NCBI GenBank assembly: GCA_011800805.1
Contig: MPNW01000047.1
Location: 120,735 to 184,734, forward strand
Length of the DNA stretch: 64,000 bases
Reading direction: 5' to 3'
Origin: Hirudo medicinalis
Lineage: Eukaryota; Annelida; Clitellata; Hirudinida; Hirudinidae
Notes under the pieces: generated by a model
Databases searched by the model: none
What the model saw: the letters and a program-made list of their open reading frames with translations, nothing else
What the model was told of the DNA's origin: nothing
Shown here: piece after piece, positions 59,001-64,000 of the stretch
How positions within the stretch are numbered: the stretch's first letter is position 1
How the letters are laid out: each line of letters starts with the position of its first letter
Made by a program: the position numbers and the translations under genes

Positions 59001-61658
59001 AGAATTATTTTCTTGAATTAGCAATGGAAACCTCAAAGCATATTGTCCAAATGCTGCTGCTAGTTTTTATCAACATTTTGGTTTGTCAGAATTGCGAGAT
59101 ATATTTAGGCACCTCTGACGCCATGCTTACAGTGCCATACATAAATGAACTACTACATAACGAAATATATATTTAACATGTTTACACAGTTTTGAAGTAC
59201 CAATTCACACAATCCAGTTTTGATTGGACATTGGAAGAAATCAAGTTTTATTGGATAACTGTTTTATTTGTTTTAAGTGGGCATTATTCATACTTCATTT
59301 ATGCAAATTAAAATTGGATCATTATTTAGTGATCACTGTGACAGTTGCTTTAGTAATAGTCATGACACTTGCTACATGTTTCCTTAGTTTATGTTCTGGA
59401 GGCATTGTTGAAAATATCTGGATTTGGATTTTCAAAATATTTTTCAAATGGATGGAATATGTTAGTATTTTTATTTTTAAATTTCCTTTTCAGTTTTATA
59501 ATATTTTAGCTTGAATATCTTGTAGCTTTGATTTTTTGGTCACTGTTGCATCCTTGGCTGGAATTGTGGTACAGCTCGCGAGCGGTAATATGTTTTGTAT
59601 TATGGTTGCCAGGCCTCTCAGGGTACTGAGGTAAGTTTTGTTTTGTCTCCAATAATAATTGTTGTAATTCTCTAGTGAATTCCATGTAATTAGTGAATAA
59701 CTTTTGAAATTTGATATACATTTCAACAATTCTTTATTAACTGAATCCAATTGTTTGAATGACATAGTTACAATTTATTTATCAATTTCCAAGCTTTTTA
59801 ACTTTAGATAAATTTAATGTTATTTGAGATAAATTAGTATTTTTTTCTTTAATTTCTCTTTCCTTTAGAAGTACATTACAACATAAGTTAGTTCTCCAAG
59901 AATGCCATTTACTGTATTATTTGTCAAAATTTGCAGATTATTTAAAATTAAAAGCAGCTTGAGGCATGTTTTTGATTCCCTCTTCATGTTGATTTCAAGA
60001 ATTTGTAGGTTAATTGTTTTGTCAATTTGAGTTTTATGGTTTTGTTATTGTTCTCATCTAGTTTCTATTTTATTCAGCCTGGCAGTGGTCATGATATTGC
60101 TGTTGTATTTTTTTGCCATCATTGGCATGGAAATATTTGCTCCTTATTCAGAAAATCTTAAGAACTGCTGCTTGTTAGTTCTTACTTCCCTTTATTTTAA
60201 TTAACTTTATTTTTTATCTTAATATTTGACTGAATTTGGTGGAAGTTGGTGATTTCCTGGCAGAGAGCATTTTTTGTTCTAAATGCTGCAACCAATACAT
60301 TCAAAGTTTATTTTTCAATATAATTTTGACATGAAATAATTATTGACTGTGATTTATTTTTCATGTGTTTTATTTGCATGTCAATGTATGTTAGATTATT
60401 ATGTACAAAATATGAATATTTAACATTATTTTAATGTTAAAAGAAAAATATTTCAGTGGTCGAACTTGCTTCAATCAGAGAAATAAGAATTATATTGGAA
60501 TAAGACATGAAATAACCTTGAGGCCTAAATTTGTGCTTTCAGAAACACAAGTGTCCAACAATATTATGTTTATAACAATGGATCTGGTCTTGATGGTTAC
60601 TATTACCTGTGCACCTTCGAGAACATTCTTGACAGTGGTGGTAAGCTGAGAAAATGACTTGTTTTATCCTTTTTAAATTTCCCTTTTCCTTTCAACAGTG
60701 ACTTTGTTTGAGCTAACTGTAGTTAACAACTGGTGGATAATCATGGTGAATATTTAACTTGTTATTTTGGTTTTTCAACTTAAGCATTAATTAAAGTTAA
60801 TTTTTGCATCTGTTTGTCCTCTAAGGAAGGGTATGCTTATGTAGTGTCTCCCTGGACAAGAATTTATTTCATGCTCTTCTATCTTGTCACAATGGTTAGA
60901 TTTTTTATGCTAATAAGTTAAATTATTGCACAACAAGTTCCCTTAGGTTTGTGACACAACATAACATCTGAATACAATAAATGGATAAATAAGGATGTGT
61001 ATTACTTAGTTATATGTGTAACTATTGACAAAGTTTGACAAATATTAGGTGGTGATGGCAGTTGTAGTTGCATTTGTTCTGGAAGCATATTTGTTCAGGG
61101 AACAGTGTCGAGAAGATTACGACGGTCGGTGGCACGAAGAGTCTGCATATTTTTTGTTCTCACTACAAGATAAGCCCATTGTAAAGAGGATATTCAATTT
61201 TTTTTTACCATTTCTTCAATTGACAGGGCACAAATACCACAGAGTATTGGTGAGCATATCACCACAAGAACTCACAGAACTTGAATCTGGTGGGGATCCA
61301 TCATCTGCTGCATTGAATGAGGTAAAATCAGTCTAATAGTGTTTTGTTTGAATAAGTTTACATTTTATTTACATTCCCTGCAGGTGGAGCCTACTCCCAG
61401 TGTAACATTTTATGAAGGCACTCGAAGATTGGAAAAGGATGATTTTAGTTTGAGAATGTACAGCTCAGAAGTGCAAGTAAGTGCAAACTTTCTGAGTAAT
61501 TCACTTTCTTTTACAAACATCTCCATTACTAGTGTTTGGAAGTCATTTAAGTGATTTGTTTCAATCAGGGGATTGAGAACTATATAGGAATAACACATGA
61601 AATAACCTTGAGGCTCGTAATAAACTACATGGAATGTTTAATGACAGTATTTTTCTAA
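56020..61658 (+). CDS. TPCN1: Two-pore cation channel, TPC1 type
   Basis: At least 23 small exons. Domain I: 56020-56262, 56471-56584, 56671-56801, 56867-56955, 57151-57185, 57253-57311, 57374-57473, 57606-57719. Linker and domain II: 58508-58617, 58707-58761, 58839-58883, 58941-58997, 59190-59276, 59388-59460, 59526-59630, 59937-60008, 60078-60173, 60543-60640, 60699-60745, 60826-60894, 61049-61321, 61384-61476, 61569-61658. One linker exon between 57,720 and 58,507 is unresolved (phase needs it). Diagnostic parts: [40 protein letters not shown] (S4-like), filter [17 protein letters not shown]-hand-like [18 protein letters not shown], domain II S4 [19 protein letters not shown], and filter [15 protein letters not shown]. 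TPCs sit in endosomes and lysosomes and conduct Na+ or Ca2+ under PI(3,5)P2, NAADP and voltage control. The C-terminus keeps [14 protein letters not shown]. Confidence 0.93.
59104..59155 (+). repeat. SINE family A 3' fragment
   Basis: GGCACCTCTGACGCCATGCT, then TACAGTGCCATACATAAATG and AACTACTA, the end of family A copies 1 and 2. It lies in a TPC intron. Confidence 0.5.
60470..60524 (+). repeat. Intronic copy of the channel's last-exon sequence
   Basis: TTCAATCAG followed by about 46 bp matches 61,560-61,614 with about 7 differences in 55 bases. Both copies have an AG acceptor-like start and keep an open NYIGI-x-HEITLR peptide. It lies between channel exons 60078-60173 and 60543-60640. Confidence 0.75.
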
Positions 61659-62352
61659 GTGATTTGATGAGAATTACAGCTTGTGCAGAGTGATTATTAC
61701 AGAGTCGCTTTTTATCGGCCAGTTATCAGCTAGTCAATAATTGATATGGTTTGGATGCACGACATGCTCGACGGTCGCAGTCGCTTGAGTGATGATTCAG
61801 TATCATTGTTTCAGAGTTGGATCACTGAATCACCCTTATGATCTGGATAGAGACCATCTGCCTTCGACATTCTCATCGTTTAAACAGATATTATTGTTTG
61901 TATTTGCAAAGTTTCTAATTACAAATAAAATTCAAATGTTTGCAATTTTTTATAGCATTTGTGAGATGGAGCATGCAACCATCTTAAAAAAGCTTCTTTA
62001 TGAATTCTGGCCGGTCAGGGAGAATATCCAAAATGCGCACTTTCCGCCCAACACATTGGTCGACCTTAAGTAAATGTAAAATCAACTGTCATTGTTCACA
62101 AGCTTTCTATCTCAGAGTTGCAAGCTCAGATTCAATTAATTTCATCTTAATCTGATCATTTCGTTTGAATAACTCCAAACGTGAAAAGTTAGATGACGAC
62201 TGAATTGAACAATATAATATAATTATCATACTAAATGTTTAAGACAAAGTTTGGAAAATGAGAATTTTTGTTATTGGTCTGTTAGTTGATTATTAGTCCG
62301 CCTTAAGTGACTCCAGTAGCTCGAAGATGTCAGATGTCGAAGTAGAGATTAT
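61659..62352. other. Convergent intergenic region
   Basis: 3' UTRs of the two-pore channel and GTF2E2 are expected here. A plus-strand open frame at 61,789-62,073 has no recognisable domain and is not called as a gene. Confidence 0.45.
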
Positions 62353-63419
62353 TTATTCCTTATCGTAATCGATAATGTCTCCAGCCACGTGTGCATTGTG
62401 CTTCAGCTCTTTGGGCTTCTTGGAATTCCTCTTGCTCTTGGTCTTTGTTTTTGGAGCCTAAAATTGATTTCAATTTATTTAGTTCTAGGATAGCAGATGA
62501 GTATAAAAACAATACCAAAATCAAGATCGCATTGGTTTTGTAGCAGTATATATGGTAATTAATTAATAAGCAACAAACCCTAAAATGGTTGCTCTCTGAA
62601 GTCCCAAAGGAGTGGATGTTGTGCTGTTGCAAAAACTCTGATATTTTTGCTTCACTCAGTCCCTCAACAGATGAACTCCTCCAGAACTTTTTGAAGCTCT
62701 CTGTAGATTATGAACAGCAACTGAGAATCTCTTAAAAGTCATTGTTATTGATTACCTTCATCCACCTGTGTTGCCATGCCAACAACCTTGCTGAAAATGA
62801 ATTCCTTTTTATCCGGCCTTGTTATGATGACTATCGAGTCACGAAGACCCTGTATTGGGATGTTCACATTGAAATGACTCGAATCTTCTCACACATTACA
62901 TTACATCACGTGTCGACAAACCTGCAAGACTCTCCTGCAGTTTGGAAGTGATTCCTCAATCGACTCCAGGGAAATAGCCCCAATCTCATCTGAGAATTGC
63001 CTTTGGAGTAGACTGTTTAAGCCATGCATTCCTCTGATTTTATATTCTGGCTTGTAGATGTAATGCTTCCCCTCAATTACTTCTACTTTAACATTGTTCT
63101 GTAGAGCCTGTTCACATGCATTAATGAATATTACCATTGAAACAACTTGATATGGATGTGTCCAATAAGAATTCACCTCAGTATCGAGCCAGTGTTTAAT
63201 TCTTGCAGAAACATCATATTGCTTTGTTTCTTCCAAAACCTCTTCAAGGTTCAAGGGGTGTGTGTAACCTTTTTGATGACGGTGCTTCAAATATATTTGT
63301 CGGTTACATAGGAATGTGTGGTAGAATGCCACAAATTAATCTCACCTTCAGATGGTTGACAATTTTTGCTAGCACAGCAAAGGCATTACTGGAACTTCCA
63401 CTAACGGATGCATAATTAT
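62353..63419 (-). CDS. GTF2E2: TFIIE subunit beta, 5' end not seen
   Basis: Six exons on the minus strand: 63419-63346, 63284-63177, 63107-62922, 62849-62756, 62700-62579 and 62457-62353, in phase with each other. The first begins mid-codon, so an upstream exon exists. Landmarks: SSNAFAVLAKIVNHLK, HRHQKGYTHPLNLEEVLEET (winged helix 1), VEVIEGKHYIYKPEYKIRG, ISLESIEESLPNC (winged helix 2), TRPDKKEFIF, FKKFWRSSSVEGLSEAKISE, and a basic tail ending HVAGDIIDYDKE. TFIIE-beta pairs with TFIIE-alpha in the RNA polymerase II pre-initiation complex, recruits TFIIH and helps open the promoter. Two winged-helix domains and a basic C-terminus are as expected. The N-terminal Ser/Lys-rich exon is probably beyond 63,420 or outside the window. 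Confidence 0.93.
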
Positions 63420-64000
63420 CTGAGTACATTAGGAGTTAATTAGTGGGATAATTATTAATAATTACATAATTATGCATTAGGAGTTTGTTATTCAATTTCA
63501 ACACATGCCATTTTCAATATTTAGTTATTGTGAAATGACAAGAACGGTCAGAATTTAAAATTCTTAGCCATTTAAAAATTAATATTAATTAAATATCTTT
63601 CTCTCTCATGAATTTAGAAAGGGTACTTTCAGTAAGTAAATTTAGTAATAGCCAAATGTAATGCAAACATAAAGCAAACTTTATGATTGCCACAATGTTG
63701 AGTTTTCAGTAATGGTAAAAATTCTATGCACTCAAAAACTGGTAACAACATCGATAATGGTGGAAAAATTAAATGTTAAAAGTCTAGTCCATGTAAAATA
63801 TCTTCCTATTCCCTTAAGCCTTTTTATTCGTCCAATGTCCTATATTAATCTTCATAAAATTTGTAGTAGATAAAAGGTTCATCATACAAAACATAAATTA
63901 ACTAATGCTCATCACATAAGATTAAACATTTGTTCAATTGGGTTTTTTTTTATTGAATATGATGTCATGTAGTTTTTAACATTTTTGTTCCACTACGATT
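63420..64000. other. Upstream part of GTF2E2 (intron or promoter)
   Basis: AT-rich, with no convincing coding exon on either strand. The missing first exon of GTF2E2 could lie here or beyond the edge. Confidence 0.4.

Noticed and set aside
60434..60649. Plus-strand frame reading through to HEITLR and beyond as a channel exon.
   Set aside because: The true exon starting at 60,543 uses another frame (NTSVQQYY..., GYYYL...FENIL) that matches the TPC1 pore turret; only the short duplicated piece is of note.

Overview
This window is nuclear DNA from an animal. Its genes are intron-rich and encode deeply conserved metazoan proteins: TMED2, TLCD5, ARMC7, an R7BP-like protein, COX6A, CADPS/CAPS, a tyrosinase, a class A GPCR, an SLC6 transporter, COPS6, a two-pore channel and TFIIE-beta. 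They sit among microsatellites, tRNA-derived SINEs, LINE and hAT relics and one LTR retrotransposon. CADPS, R7BP, the SLC6 carrier and the tyrosinase point to a bilaterian invertebrate with neurons. A lophotrochozoan is a reasonable guess, but the phylum cannot be fixed from this window. Exons were placed by frame continuity, GT..AG borders and recalled family alignments; no search was run.

Layout. From 1 to 15.3 kb the DNA is AT-rich and gene-dense: TMED2 (+), TLCD5 (-), ARMC7 (-), an R7BP-like gene (+), an unrecognised single-pass membrane protein with one thrombospondin type 1 repeat (+), and COX6A (-). ARMC7/R7BP and COX6A/CADPS are head-to-head pairs with short shared upstream regions. 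From 15.9 to 32.8 kb lies the 5' two thirds of CADPS (13 exons: N-terminal region, C2 and PH domains). Its long introns are full of (GAT)n, (GAA)n and other arrays, and a 271-base assembly gap lies at 23.06-23.33 kb. The MUN/MHD exons never appear. A (GATGAT)n array ends this stretch and is followed at once by a tyrosinase gene that lacks its own 5' end.

From 34 to 48.6 kb the DNA is AT-rich and gene-poor. It holds one GPCR gene, SINEs, LINE and hAT remnants, and a decayed Ty3/Gypsy element (43,880-47,878) with both LTRs and a 5-bp target duplication, inserted inside an older LINE. From 49 to 63.4 kb four compact genes follow, each with many small exons: SLC6 transporter (+), COPS6 (-), TPCN1-like channel (+) and GTF2E2 (-, 5' end not seen).

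The genes show no shared pathway beyond housekeeping (secretion, respiration, transcription, protein turnover) and neural or secretory signalling (CADPS, R7BP, SLC6, GPCR, TPC). The points most worth a second look are the double truncation at 32.8 kb, the exon-flanking inverted GAT/ATC arrays in CADPS, the frequent GTT splice donors, the membrane-anchored R7BP-like protein, the TSR-membrane orphan gene, and a duplicated 3'-exon-like sequence inside the two-pore-channel gene.
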